From a bacterium (GTDB lineage: Bacteria; Electryoneota; RPQS01): 64,000 bases of DNA. Numbering within the stretch: position 1 is the stretch's first letter; every line of letters starts with the position of its first letter. Where the stretch lies: NCBI GenBank assembly GCA_016702305.1, contig JADJEH010000002.1, positions 310,001 through 374,000 on the forward strand, read 5' to 3'. Made by a program: the position numbers and the translations under genes. A model generated the notes under the pieces. The model had not been told where the DNA came from and did no database searches. It saw only the letters and a program-made list of their open reading frames with translations. This document shows, piece after piece, positions 41,967-50,744 of the stretch.

Positions 41967-42361
41967 TCTGGCGCTTTGATTTCAGTCGCCGCGCGTTGGC
42001 CTGGCTGCTGGGATTGAGCTTTGTGGCGGGTACCGTGCTTGAACTTCGCGAACAGTGGACCGGGCGCGCGCTAACCAACGGCAGCCGGGTCGTATCGTTG
42101 GGTGTTGATCCGCGGCTGGCGCGGGCGGCCGACTCACTGTTTCAAATTCGCGCGGCGGAATTGGCGCAGCCGATTAATGTGAATACGGCGAGTGCGAGTG
42201 AACTTGAACGCCTGCCGGGGATCGGGCCGGTGCTGGCCGAACGCATCATTGAAGAGCGTTTGACTCATGGGCCGTTTAGGACGGCGGATGATCTTGATCG
42301 CGTATCAGGCATCGGGCCGAAGAAACTTGCGGCATTGCGTGATCGCGTGATCGTTGAGTAG
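41963..42361 (+). CDS. ComEA-like helix-hairpin-helix protein
   Basis: A 132-aa product with an N-terminal membrane anchor (ALAWLLGLSFVAGTVLEL) and a ComEA-type double HhH domain: INVNTASASELERLPGIGPVLAERIIEERLTHGPFRTADDLDRVSGIGPKKLAALR. Such proteins bind double-stranded DNA and in competent bacteria help DNA uptake in the periplasm. No other competence gene is nearby. Overlaps dnaJ by 4 bases. Confidence 0.87.
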   Translation: MIWRFDFSRRALAWLLGLSFVAGTVLELREQWTGRALTNGSRVVSLGVDPRLARAADSLFQIRAAELAQPINVNTASASELERLPGIGPVLAERIIEERLTHGPFRTADDLDRVSGIGPKKLAALRDRVIVE

Positions 42362-42408
42362 GGATGGCAAGTCCGCTTAACGGGCGGAATAGCGATAAGG
42401 AGAGCAAT

Positions 42409-42948
42409 ATGGCGGTGCGGATGTCCTCGGGCCTTCGCCGTGGCCGCAGCCACGTCGAGATGCGGCCCACGTCGGCGCGCACACTCGAAGCGGTCTTTGA
42501 CATTTTGCAGGCGGAGATACCGGAAACGCGTGTGCTCGACTTATATGCGGGTATCGGTTCCTACGGCGTGTTGGCACTGAAGCGCGGGGCGGATGTGGCC
42601 GTGTTTGTGGACAAATCACGGGAAGCGGAGAAGCGCATCAAGCGCGCGCTGCAACAGTACCATTTGGAAGACCGTTCGGTCGTGCATTGTGAAGACGTCC
42701 ACCATTTTCTGCATAATGCGCCGCGGTTTACTGATCCTTTTAATATCATCTTCGCCGATCCACCGTACGAGAAGGTCGTTATCTCCGAAATGCTTGAAAT
42801 ACTGCTCGACTCCAAGTTGCTTGCTCCGCAGGGATTGATCGTGTTTGAGCATTCCAAGCGGCAGGCGCCGCCGGATGTGGTGGGGTTAAAGCTGCGCAAG
42901 TCGCGAGTGTTCGGCGACACGACGGTCAGCATCTGGGACGCAGTTTGA
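42409..42948 (+). CDS. rsmD: RsmD-like 16S rRNA (guanine966-N2)-methyltransferase
   Basis: ATG 42409 follows AAGGAG; an earlier in-frame start would add 15 residues foreign to the family. The 179-aa product has MRPTSARTLEAVFDIL, the SAM-binding motif VLDLYAGIGSYGVLALKRGA and the catalytic IIFADPPYEKV (NPPY/DPPY class). Methylates G966-type position of 16S rRNA in the 30S subunit. The next gene begins inside its stop codon. Confidence 0.88.
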   Translation: MAVRMSSGLRRGRSHVEMRPTSARTLEAVFDILQAEIPETRVLDLYAGIGSYGVLALKRGADVAVFVDKSREAEKRIKRALQQYHLEDRSVVHCEDVHHFLHNAPRFTDPFNIIFADPPYEKVVISEMLEILLDSKLLAPQGLIVFEHSKRQAPPDVVGLKLRKSRVFGDTTVSIWDAV

Positions 42949-43394
42949 GCGCCGCGCTGACGCACCGCGTCGCGGCCGCGGCTTACGTCTTTCGCGGTGA
43001 CCGCATGCTGCTGTTGCGTCGCGTGTCTCCGCCGCAGACGTTCGCTCCGCCGGGTGGCAGGCTGGAGGTCGGTGAGGATCCTCTGGAAGGTGTTCTGCGT
43101 GAAGTGCACGAAGAGACGGGCCTCAAGCCGAACGTCATCGGCGTCGCGCAGACGTGGTTCGGCAGGATCGCAGACGGCGCGGAACCGCTGTTGTGCATCA
43201 ACTATTTGGCGATCTGCACGCATGGAGAGCCGCGGCTCAGCGACGAGCATAGTGAGTTCTGCTGGGCCACGCGGGCGCAGGTAAGGTCCGGCGACGTGCG
43301 CACGCAAGATGAGCACGGGCACGGCTATCGGGCCGAAAGTTTGCTTGAGGCATTTGACCGGTACGAGGCGTGGAAGACGATCGCACGGCATTGA
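42945..43394 (+). CDS. Nudix hydrolase
   Basis: A TTG start overlapping the rsmD stop (TTGA) gives 149 aa starting SAALTHRVAAAAYVFRGDRMLLLRR. The Nudix box GRLEVGEDPLEGVLREVHEETGL is complete. Substrate unknown; size and form resemble ADP-ribose or (d)NTP pyrophosphatases. The stop TGA is joined to the next ATG (TGATG). Confidence 0.88.
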   Translation: MSAALTHRVAAAAYVFRGDRMLLLRRVSPPQTFAPPGGRLEVGEDPLEGVLREVHEETGLKPNVIGVAQTWFGRIADGAEPLLCINYLAICTHGEPRLSDEHSEFCWATRAQVRSGDVRTQDEHGHGYRAESLLEAFDRYEAWKTIARH

Positions 43395-44161
43395 TGCAAG
43401 CGATGTTTTCGGCTCTGCGCGCAGGCCGCGACCTCGATCACGCCGGCATCCGGTACAGCCGCGACGAGATGCACGACCTGCTGTGTGCGTGGATTCCGGC
43501 AGAAATTATCGTCATGCGTGCCTGCGCGGCGGGCCCGTCGGTAGTGATCGCCGCGCCGCACGTCAGTTTTGACAACTGGACACAGTACTTCGCAAATCGT
43601 GTGGCCGCGGATTTGAAGTGCGGTGAAGTGATCGCGCGAAACTTCCGCGACGACGACGGCGGCGTGATGCCGATTTCCATCGGTCGCCATATTCACGTTA
43701 ATCGCCCGACGGAGTCCACGCGAAAGGGCGGGGCCGAACGTCAGACGGATCGAGCGCGGCAGGTCTTTGAACAGTACCGCGTGGCATTGGGTCGCGCGGG
43801 CCGCGCCTTACCGCTCGATTTGCTAATTGAGTTGCACGGCCATCGCCAGCACACGCGGATGGAAGTCGCGACGTATGGCCTAACACTAGACGAGGCGCGG
43901 CGCTGCCGCGACGCTTACGAGAAGTTGCGCGAGGCAACGCCCGGTTTGCCCGATATTGCGATTGAACCTCTTGATGTATTGCAATTCACGGCGCGCCAGG
44001 CGAAAGAACTTGGTTCATTGCGCGAGGAGAATTGCCGTCGCGCGCTGCACATAGAGATCCCGCGCACTTGCCGAGAAGATGAACGGGCGCGCTCCGCATT
44101 TCGCCCATTGTTGGCCGACTGGCTGTCGTTCTGCGTGACTGAACTTGCGCCGCAATCATAA
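43394..44161 (+). CDS. N-formylglutamate amidohydrolase-like protein
   Basis: ATG 43394 joined to the Nudix stop is preferred over a GTG 24 bases earlier. The 255-aa product contains VVIAAPHVSFDNWTQYFANRVAADL, IGRHIHVNRPTES and LLIELHGHRQHTRMEVATYG, whose His and Glu residues resemble the zinc-binding set of N-formylglutamate amidohydrolases (PHxG...DxxxH-Rxx...HG). Overall similarity is distant, so the substrate is not assigned. Confidence 0.5.
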   Translation: MQAMFSALRAGRDLDHAGIRYSRDEMHDLLCAWIPAEIIVMRACAAGPSVVIAAPHVSFDNWTQYFANRVAADLKCGEVIARNFRDDDGGVMPISIGRHIHVNRPTESTRKGGAERQTDRARQVFEQYRVALGRAGRALPLDLLIELHGHRQHTRMEVATYGLTLDEARRCRDAYEKLREATPGLPDIAIEPLDVLQFTARQAKELGSLREENCRRALHIEIPRTCREDERARSAFRPLLADWLSFCVTELAPQS

Positions 44162-44179
44162 CTCGCCGGACCTAAAACG

Positions 44180-45481
44180 ATGACTCATGCGGTGACGCTA
44201 TCAGTGCTGTCGGCGGGCGTGAGCAATGCGCCGTCACTGTGGTGGTCGTTGCCGTTCGCTCTCATACTGATTCAGATTGCGGTTTGGCCGCTGGTCAAAC
44301 CCAAGTTTTGGGAGAACTTCTATCCGTGGCTCACGCTTCCGCTCGGCGCGGTCGTTGTGCTGTATTATTGGTTAGGTCGGGATGCCCTGCCGCAATTGGC
44401 GCACGTCGGACATGAGTATTTCTCATTTATTGCGCTGATCGGGTCTTTGTATGTAGTTTCGGGCGGTCTGCTTGTGGCGATGACGGGGCGCTTGACTCCG
44501 CATCAGAATGTCGCGCTGCTGGCCGTCGGTGCGGTACTTGCGAACTTCGTGGGAACGACAGGCGCTTCGATGATCCTGATTCGGCCTTTTATGCGCGGCA
44601 ACGCGTGGCGGTTTCAGAAATTTCATGTCGCGTTCTTTATCTTCATCGTCTCCAATTGCGGCGGTGCGCTGACGCCAATTGGCGATCCTCCGTTGTTCCT
44701 TGGCTATTTGCGCGGCGTGCCGTTCTTCTGGGTATTCGCCGTGATGTGGTACAAGTGGGCGCTGGCGATTGGCATGCTCCTGCTGTTCTTCTATGTCATG
44801 GATAGGCGAGAATACGCCTCGCATTCATTGCGCGAACAGGAGGCCGCCGAACTTGAAGACCGGTTCCGCGTGCGCGGATTAATCAATCTTCCGTTATTGG
44901 CGATCATCATAGGCGCGTGTTTCATTCCGCGTCCGTTGTTCGCGCGAGAGGCGCTCATGATCGCGGCGGCGGCAGGTTCATTTTGGCTGACGCCCGCGCA
45001 TATTCACGAGCGCAACAGATTCAATTGGCATCCGGTTAAGGAAGTTGCGTTGCTGTTCGCTGCAATCTTCGCGGCAATGCTGCCGGCGCTTGATTGGCTC
45101 ACACACAATGCTCAGTCGCTGGGGATTCAGAGCACGACGCAGTTCTTCTGGCTGACCGGCGGCCTGTCCGCCGTACTCGACAACGCGCCGACCTATTTGA
45201 ATTTTCTGACGACGGGCATGGGGCTTCATGGGCTTGATGTGAATGCGTCCGGGGATGTTGCGCGATTCGCGGTGGAGCATCCGGACTTGCTCCGGACAAT
45301 TTCGGTAGCGGCGGTTTTCTTCGGTGCGCTGACCTATATTGGAAACGGGCCGAATTTCATGGTGAAAGCCATCACGGAACACGAACACTTGCCAACGCCG
45401 ACGTTCGTCGAATACGTGGTGCGCTACGCATTACCGTTCCTGTTCCCGGTGTTCATCGTAACATGGCTGTTTGTGCGATGA
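44180..45481 (+). CDS. NhaD/CitMHS-like sodium:proton antiporter
   Basis: The 433-aa polytopic membrane protein has about eleven hydrophobic segments. Family features of the ArsB/NhaD ion transporter group are LANFVGTTGASMILIRPFMRGN and SNCGGALTPIGDPPLFLGYLRGVPFFW in the first repeat and GGLSAVLDNAPTYLNF and GALTYIGNGPNFMVKAI in the second. The paired TGAS / DNAP hairpins are the substrate-binding loops. Sodium export or other anion transport; ion not decided by sequence. Confidence 0.85.
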   Translation: MTHAVTLSVLSAGVSNAPSLWWSLPFALILIQIAVWPLVKPKFWENFYPWLTLPLGAVVVLYYWLGRDALPQLAHVGHEYFSFIALIGSLYVVSGGLLVAMTGRLTPHQNVALLAVGAVLANFVGTTGASMILIRPFMRGNAWRFQKFHVAFFIFIVSNCGGALTPIGDPPLFLGYLRGVPFFWVFAVMWYKWALAIGMLLLFFYVMDRREYASHSLREQEAAELEDRFRVRGLINLPLLAIIIGACFIPRPLFAREALMIAAAAGSFWLTPAHIHERNRFNWHPVKEVALLFAAIFAAMLPALDWLTHNAQSLGIQSTTQFFWLTGGLSAVLDNAPTYLNFLTTGMGLHGLDVNASGDVARFAVEHPDLLRTISVAAVFFGALTYIGNGPNFMVKAITEHEHLPTPTFVEYVVRYALPFLFPVFIVTWLFVR

Positions 45482-46047
45482 GGACGGTTCTGCTAACGAT
45501 GCTGATCGCTTTGGCGACCGGCTGCGATCTATTCGACGCGCGCGATCCCGAAGCGCCGGACGGCGCGCGCGGGAGTTGGGATGTGCCGCGCTTGCCTGAC
45601 GAAGTCTTGACGAATTTGTCACTGGCGCTGTTCGAGCGCAATGCCGCGAATTACATGCGGTCGTTTGCCGCCGACAGTTTTCAGTTTATCGCGGATCCGG
45701 TGGTCGTGCAGCAGCAGCCCGACTTGGCGGCGTGGGATTACGGCCGCGAGCAGACGTTCATCAACAGTCTCTTCGGCGAAGGCGTGCTGCCGCGCGACAG
45801 CGCGGTTTTTGCGGTCTTCTCGGCAATCGAAACGACGTTGCTTGGCGACACGGCGCATGTCACGGCCCGCTATGAACTCACCGCGCAAGTTGCCGTGGCC
45901 GGTGCGCCCGGCCCGATGGCCGGCGAGGGGCAGTTCTCGCTGATAATTGGCGATCAGGGTTATTGGGAGATATATTCGTGGAGCGATCGTCGTACCGAAG
46001 AGTTGGCGTCGTGGAGCGATCTCAAAGCGCTCTTGCAATCGCGCTGA
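45478..46047 (+). CDS. Lipoprotein, NTF2-like in pattern (tandem copy 1)
   Basis: The start ATG overlaps the antiporter stop (ATGA). Lipobox TGC after MRTVLLTMLIALA. The 189-aa product has VLTNLSLALFERNAANYMRSFAADSFQFIADP and a C-terminal beta sheet (FSLIIGDQGYWEIYSWSD), an arrangement like NTF2-type folds. The next gene has the same layout (signal, helix with YAELLDETFQFSF, sheet ending FHILFWQDDF), so the two are old duplicates. Function unknown. Confidence 0.7.
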   Translation: MRTVLLTMLIALATGCDLFDARDPEAPDGARGSWDVPRLPDEVLTNLSLALFERNAANYMRSFAADSFQFIADPVVVQQQPDLAAWDYGREQTFINSLFGEGVLPRDSAVFAVFSAIETTLLGDTAHVTARYELTAQVAVAGAPGPMAGEGQFSLIIGDQGYWEIYSWSDRRTEELASWSDLKALLQSR

Positions 46048-46514
46048 TATTCGCGGCGAGCCTGTTCTTGTCGTGCGCGAATCCGTTTGCCCCGGCACTG
46101 CGGGGCGACGCCGGTTCGATCTGGTCGGACGCGCAGACGGTGAGTGGTCTGCTCGACAACTTCGTGACGGCCTACGAATTGAAGGACTCGCTGCGCTACG
46201 CTGAGCTGCTCGACGAGACCTTCCAATTTTCGTTTTATGACTTGGACCTCCAGCGGCAGGACGGCTGGCTGCGGGAAACAGATTTGCGCTCGACGGCGCG
46301 GCTGTTTCGCGCCTATGACCAGATATCGCTGCGTTGGGGCGGGATTCCACCGGAAGTATTATCCTTAGCGACGCCCGACAGTTTGATTGAATTCCGGGCG
46401 CAATATCAATTAGTATTGGACAATTTGTCGCCGCTGCTGGGTTTTGCCCGCTTCACGGTGTACAAGCCTGCCGAAGATCGTTTTCATATCTTGTTTTGGC
46501 AGGACGATTTTTAG
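46011..46514 (+). CDS. Lipoprotein, NTF2-like in pattern (tandem copy 2)
   Basis: The GTG at 46011 is preferred because it gives a lipoprotein signal (ERSQSALAIALIFAASLFLSC); GTG/TTG codons further upstream also fit but bury it. The gene overlaps the previous lipoprotein by 37 bases. The 167-aa product shares the ...SLRYAELLDETFQFSFYDLD / sheet pattern with copy 1. The start region repeats GTGGAGCGATC twice 33 bases apart, which makes the start ambiguous. Confidence 0.65.
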   Translation: MERSQSALAIALIFAASLFLSCANPFAPALRGDAGSIWSDAQTVSGLLDNFVTAYELKDSLRYAELLDETFQFSFYDLDLQRQDGWLRETDLRSTARLFRAYDQISLRWGGIPPEVLSLATPDSLIEFRAQYQLVLDNLSPLLGFARFTVYKPAEDRFHILFWQDDF

Positions 46515-46531
46515 ACAGAAAGAAGGCACTC

Positions 46532-47719
46532 GTGCTGGCATCCAGGGTTTCTCGCCTGACGATTTCACAGACTCTGGCTATTGTGGAAAAAGTACGCGAA
46601 CTGCAAAAGCAGGGCGTGAAAGTTTATGACATGTCCGTGGGTGAGCCAGATCACCCCTCTCCGAATGATGTGAAGGAGGCCGGCAAAGCGGCCATAGACG
46701 CGGACTTTACGCGCTACACCGCGGCTGCCGGAATCATGGAATTGCGCGAAGCGATTGTGGAAAAGCTGAAGCGCGACAACGGCCTGACCTATACGCCGAA
46801 GCAGATCGTCGTCGGCAACGGCGCGAAGCACGTTTTGGCAAGTTCACTGTTGGCCTTGGTTGAGCCCGGCGACGAGGTGATCGTGCCAGAGCCGTGCTGG
46901 CTGTCTTATCCTGAATTGGTTTGGTTGGCGGGCGGTGAGGTCATCTTCGCGCCGACACGCGTGGAAGACGGCTTTCATCTGCGCGCCGACGTACTCGAAC
47001 GCCTCCTTTCGCCGCGCACAAAGGTGGTGATGCTGAATAGTCCCTGCAACCCGACGGGCGCTGTGATGTCACGAGCCGACATGGACGCGATCGCCGATGT
47101 TTTGAAGCGGCACCGTGCCTACGTGATTTCGGACGAGATTTACGAGTACCTGCGTTTTGACGGGCGCGAGCACGTGAGCTTGGCCGAGTACCCGTGGCTA
47201 ACGGATCGTACGGTGGTGGTCAACGGGGTGTCAAAGAGCTATTCGATGACGGGATGGCGCATTGGCTACGGCGCGGCACCGCTGGATATCGCGGATGCGA
47301 TCCTGCGCATTCAGAGCCAGATGACGTCGTCGGCCTGTTCGGTGTCGCAGAAAGCGGCCACGGCGGGCATTAAGAGTGGAATCAGTTTCCCGCTCAAGAT
47401 GACCGCTGATTTCGCGCGGCGCCGTGATATTTGCTATGAAGGACTGAAGAGTATTCCGGGCGTGAAGTTGAGCGAACCGGAAGGCGCATTCTACGCGTTT
47501 CCGCAGATTCCGGCGATGCTGACGGGTTCGATAGACGGCAAACCCATCAAGGACTCGACGGGATTTGTGCTGCATCTGCTCGACAAGTATCAAGTCGCCG
47601 CCGTACCGGGCGCCGCGTTTCGAGCGCCGGATTGCATCCGTCTCTCGTTTGCCTCCGGCGACGATGTTATTCGCGAGGCTGTGAAGCGTGTTGCCGCGGC
47701 CGTAGCTGAAATTAAATAA
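46532..47719 (+). CDS. Class I aminotransferase (aspartate aminotransferase type I-gamma like)
   Basis: GTG 46532 has AGAAGG 5 bases upstream. The 395-aa PLP enzyme shows DMSVGEPDHPSPNDVKEA, YTAAAGIMELREAI, GNGAKHVL, LNSPCNPTGAVMS, VISDEIYEYLRFDG and the PLP lysine in VNGVSKSYSMTGWRIGY, ending in VPGAAFRAPDCIRLSFA. It is the thermophile/Bacillus-type aspartate or alanine aminotransferase. It also could act on prephenate; that cannot be told from sequence. Confidence 0.9.
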   Translation: MLASRVSRLTISQTLAIVEKVRELQKQGVKVYDMSVGEPDHPSPNDVKEAGKAAIDADFTRYTAAAGIMELREAIVEKLKRDNGLTYTPKQIVVGNGAKHVLASSLLALVEPGDEVIVPEPCWLSYPELVWLAGGEVIFAPTRVEDGFHLRADVLERLLSPRTKVVMLNSPCNPTGAVMSRADMDAIADVLKRHRAYVISDEIYEYLRFDGREHVSLAEYPWLTDRTVVVNGVSKSYSMTGWRIGYGAAPLDIADAILRIQSQMTSSACSVSQKAATAGIKSGISFPLKMTADFARRRDICYEGLKSIPGVKLSEPEGAFYAFPQIPAMLTGSIDGKPIKDSTGFVLHLLDKYQVAAVPGAAFRAPDCIRLSFASGDDVIREAVKRVAAAVAEIK

Positions 47720-47732
47720 TCGAACACGAATA

Positions 47733-48065
47733 ATGCCCACCTACGACTACCGCTGCACGAACGGTCACGAGTTTGAAGAATTCCAGAGCATGGTCGCGCC
47801 CCCGCTGGACGTGTGCCCGGTTTGCGGCGCGCCAGCGGAACGCATGATCTCCGGCGGCAGCGGACTGATCTTTAAGGGTTCGGGCTTCTATATCACCGAT
47901 TACGTCAAGAAGACCGGCAAAGACGGGAGCGCCAGCTCTCCGGCCGTGACAGGATCGGCCTCTTCGTCTGCGTCAGCTTCGTCTTCTTCTTCAAGCTCGC
48001 CGGACGCGTCGTCATCGTCTTCGTCGGGTGCGTCCTCGTCCTCGGGAACGGATTCCAAGCCATGA
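47733..48065 (+). CDS. FmdB-family zinc-ribbon protein with Ser-rich tail
   Basis: A 110-aa product: MPTYDYRCTNGHEFE and VCPVCGAP form the FmdB zinc ribbon, followed by GSGFYITDY. The last 45 residues are almost only serine and alanine (with SSSASASSSSSSSPDASSSSS), a low-complexity tail seen in this family in several bacteria. Function of the family is unknown. Overlaps the next gene by 4 bases. Confidence 0.85.
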   Translation: MPTYDYRCTNGHEFEEFQSMVAPPLDVCPVCGAPAERMISGGSGLIFKGSGFYITDYVKKTGKDGSASSPAVTGSASSSASASSSSSSSPDASSSSSSGASSSSGTDSKP

Positions 48066-49384
48066 TGCTGTTCGACCGTTACGGCAAACTCAAGAAGCAG
48101 GCTCCCGGCACGGTCGTGCATTCCGGGTCGAAGCAGCTCCTGCCGTTGCTCAGCGGGACGTTGCGCAAGGAAGATCTGCCTGAACTGGTTGTCGAGCCGT
48201 CGAACGGGTCCGAGTTGCAGACGGTACTGCGTTTCGCTTCCGAAAAAGAAATGCGGGTCGCGGTTTCATCGGGACAATCGCCGACAACCGTGCGTGACTT
48301 GGAAGGCGCGATGCTGATTCTGACGCACCGGTTGACCGGGCCGTCGCAGTGGGCTTCGGATGGCGCGGGTTTGATCGTCCATTCCGCGACGCCGCTTGAA
48401 CACGTTGCCGTTGAACTTGCGCAGCGCGGCATGACATGGCCACCGCTCTTTCCGTTGGAGCCGGGTGAAACGATGGGCACGTTGTTCGCGCGGGCACTGG
48501 AAGGCATGCGCTGCCATCGCAGCGGTGGTGTGTTATCGAATATCCGCCGGGTGGAGTGGGTTGGCTATGACGGTGAACGGTACGCGACCGGACCCGGTGT
48601 GTTGGGCGACGGCGTGGACGTGGCTCCCCTCTTGTTTGGCGCGGGCGCGCGCTGCGGAATCCTCACTCGTTTTGAATTGGCGTTGGAACCCGTGCCGGAG
48701 TCACGCACGATGCTCCTGTGCGAGTGTGCGTCGGTAGATGAACTGAGTCAATTGCAGCGTGGTTGGCGCTATGCCGCACCGCTGCCGAGCGCTTTGCCGT
48801 TTTGGACATCCATCGCCACCAATGCCTTGCGCCAAGGGAACGATAATTTGGTGTCCGAGCAAGCGCATTCGCTGTTGGCCTGCGAGTGGAACGGCGCTAT
48901 CGACGTCGAATTATCAGACGACCAGCCGATCAGACGCGTCGAAGGGAACACTGATGTGGAGCAGTTATGGCAGAATCTATTTCGATTGCCGCGAACTCTG
49001 GCGCGACTCTTTCCGCATCGCAGTCAAGGCCGCTATCGGCTGCCCGCCGAAGCGCTCTGTGACTTTGACGAGCGCGTGCAGGAACTCGCCCGCGACCGCA
49101 GCGTGAGTGCGGCGGTGTGGGGAACGCTGGATGCCGGGACTGTGAATGTGTGGGTATTGCATCCGGACTCCGAAGCACGCACGGCTCGCCGGGCCGCGGA
49201 ACTGCTGGATCGTCTGGCTGAGGACGCGCTTAACCTCAACGGCTGTCCGGTGGAAGTAGCGCATGGGATGTTCGACCTCTCGCTCTATCGCAATGGTCTG
49301 ACCCAAACCTGTGAGCTCGCGCTGATCAACAAGTGTGATCCCGCCGGTCGGTATAAGCCCTTGCGCACGAACAGCCTCGCGTAG
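48062..49384 (+). CDS. GlcD-like FAD-binding oxidoreductase (divergent)
   Basis: The 440-aa protein follows the FAD_binding_4 plan: LPELVVEPSNGSELQTVLRFASEKEMRVAVSSGQSPT (FAD-binding PP-loop region), SPTPL-like VHSATPLEHVAVELAQRGMTWPPLFPLEPGETMGTLFA and FGAGARCGILTRFELALEPVPE. Glycine-rich loops are less conserved than in glycolate oxidase GlcD, and the C-terminal linked domain is atypical. Substrate unknown. Last gene of the long operon; a terminator follows. Confidence 0.7.
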   Translation: MMLFDRYGKLKKQAPGTVVHSGSKQLLPLLSGTLRKEDLPELVVEPSNGSELQTVLRFASEKEMRVAVSSGQSPTTVRDLEGAMLILTHRLTGPSQWASDGAGLIVHSATPLEHVAVELAQRGMTWPPLFPLEPGETMGTLFARALEGMRCHRSGGVLSNIRRVEWVGYDGERYATGPGVLGDGVDVAPLLFGAGARCGILTRFELALEPVPESRTMLLCECASVDELSQLQRGWRYAAPLPSALPFWTSIATNALRQGNDNLVSEQAHSLLACEWNGAIDVELSDDQPIRRVEGNTDVEQLWQNLFRLPRTLARLFPHRSQGRYRLPAEALCDFDERVQELARDRSVSAAVWGTLDAGTVNVWVLHPDSEARTARRAAELLDRLAEDALNLNGCPVEVAHGMFDLSLYRNGLTQTCELALINKCDPAGRYKPLRTNSLA

Positions 49385-49413
49385 TCACGCGGCAGGCCAA
49401 TACAACAAACAGG

Positions 49414-49441
49414 AAGCCCGGCCACTCTCATGGCCGGGCTT
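49414..49441. terminator. Bidirectional terminator between the GlcD-like gene and citrate synthase
   Basis: AAGCCCGGCCA / TGGCCGGGCTT, 11-bp stem with CTCTCA loop and short T/A runs on both sides. Confidence 0.85.
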
Positions 49442-49466
49442 CGTATATCTGACTTACAGGGTTCGC

Positions 49467-50744
49467 CTATGCGCCGGCGAGCTTCTTAAGCGCGCCCGTC
49501 GTGATTGATTTCGGCCGTTGAATTGGTTCACCCCACGCGCGGCTCATGACGAGCTGCGAGCAGATGCCGATACCGCGCGAGACGCCGAACAGCACGGTGT
49601 AGTAACGCGGCTGCGTGATGCCATAATGATAGAGCAGCGTACCAGAGATCGAATCTACGTTCGGCCACGGATCCTTGATCTTCTGAATCGTCTTGAGAAT
49701 ATCCGGCACGACATTGAAGACCTGCTCGGCCAGCTTGAAGACGGGTGCATTCGGGCATTCCTTCTTGCCGAAATCGAGGAAGGCCGTGAAGCGTGGATCC
49801 ACGACACGCAGGACGGCGTGACCGTAGCCCGGAATCACGCGGCCGGAAGAGAGCGTCTCCGTGGCGAACTCGTGCAATTGCACGTCGCTCGGGTTACCGC
49901 CGAACTTCTTCAGCACACCAAGCAGCCACTCGAGCACCTCTTGATTGGCCAAACCGTGCAGCGGACCAGCCAAACCGTTCAGTCCGGCACTGACAGCGTA
50001 GTACGGATCGGACAACGCCGAACCAACGCAATGCGCCGTGTGCGCGGAAACGTTACCGCTCTCGTGGTCGGTGTGCAACGTCATATAGAGTCGCATCAAG
50101 CGGGCGAAGCCGCCGTCCTTGTCCTCAATTCCCAGCATGTAGGCGTAGTTGGCACCCCAGTCAAGCCCGGCCTTGGGTGCGATCCGCGCACCGAGATCGT
50201 AGCGCCAGCGATAGACGCCGGCGGCAATTTCCGGCAGGCGGGCCACGAGCGTCAAGCTGTCTTCCAGCGTGGCGCGCCAGTACTCGTCTTTGCCCATACC
50301 TTCATCATAGCGGCGGCGGAACACTGATTCGCGCTCCATGGCCAGTACCAACTGATTGAACACAGCCATCGGGTGGCTGTCTTTGGGCATGGCATCAAGC
50401 ACATGCCAGATGTAGTCCGGCACGCCCTGACGCTGGGTCAGGTCGGCCTGGAAGTCTTTGAGTTCGGCTGCGGTCGGCAATTCGCCGGTTAGCAACAGCC
50501 AATACACCTCTTCGGGCAGCTTATCCACGAGTGCCAGAATCGGCGTACCGCGAATAATCAAACCTTGATCCGCGGGAACTTCCGATGTGTCGCAGAGCAG
50601 GGACTTAATACCGCGCTGGCCACCAAGGAGCGCGCCGACACTGACACTGTCAATAACAGCTTCGCCGTGGGACTTCGCCAGCGACTTGATAGATTCCTGA
50701 TAAGCCGGAATGGTTTTGGATAGTTTGTCGAGCAGCAGTGACAT
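49467..50744 (-). CDS. gltA: Citrate synthase, eukaryotic type
   Basis: Condenses acetyl-CoA with oxaloacetate. The 425-aa protein matches the mitochondrial type rather than the bacterial hexameric type: HTDHESGNVSAHTAHCVGSALSDPYYAVSAGLNGLAGPLHGLANQEVLEWL carries the catalytic histidine, and VIPGYGHAVLRVVDPRF and the DSISGTLLYHYG...YTVLFGVSRGIGICSQL block hold the second His and the catalytic Asp region. Eukaryotic-type enzymes are known in Geobacteraceae and some other bacteria. It is a single-gene transcript. Confidence 0.93.
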   Translation of the reverse strand: MSLLLDKLSKTIPAYQESIKSLAKSHGEAVIDSVSVGALLGGQRGIKSLLCDTSEVPADQGLIIRGTPILALVDKLPEEVYWLLLTGELPTAAELKDFQADLTQRQGVPDYIWHVLDAMPKDSHPMAVFNQLVLAMERESVFRRRYDEGMGKDEYWRATLEDSLTLVARLPEIAAGVYRWRYDLGARIAPKAGLDWGANYAYMLGIEDKDGGFARLMRLYMTLHTDHESGNVSAHTAHCVGSALSDPYYAVSAGLNGLAGPLHGLANQEVLEWLLGVLKKFGGNPSDVQLHEFATETLSSGRVIPGYGHAVLRVVDPRFTAFLDFGKKECPNAPVFKLAEQVFNVVPDILKTIQKIKDPWPNVDSISGTLLYHYGITQPRYYTVLFGVSRGIGICSQLVMSRAWGEPIQRPKSITTGALKKLAGA

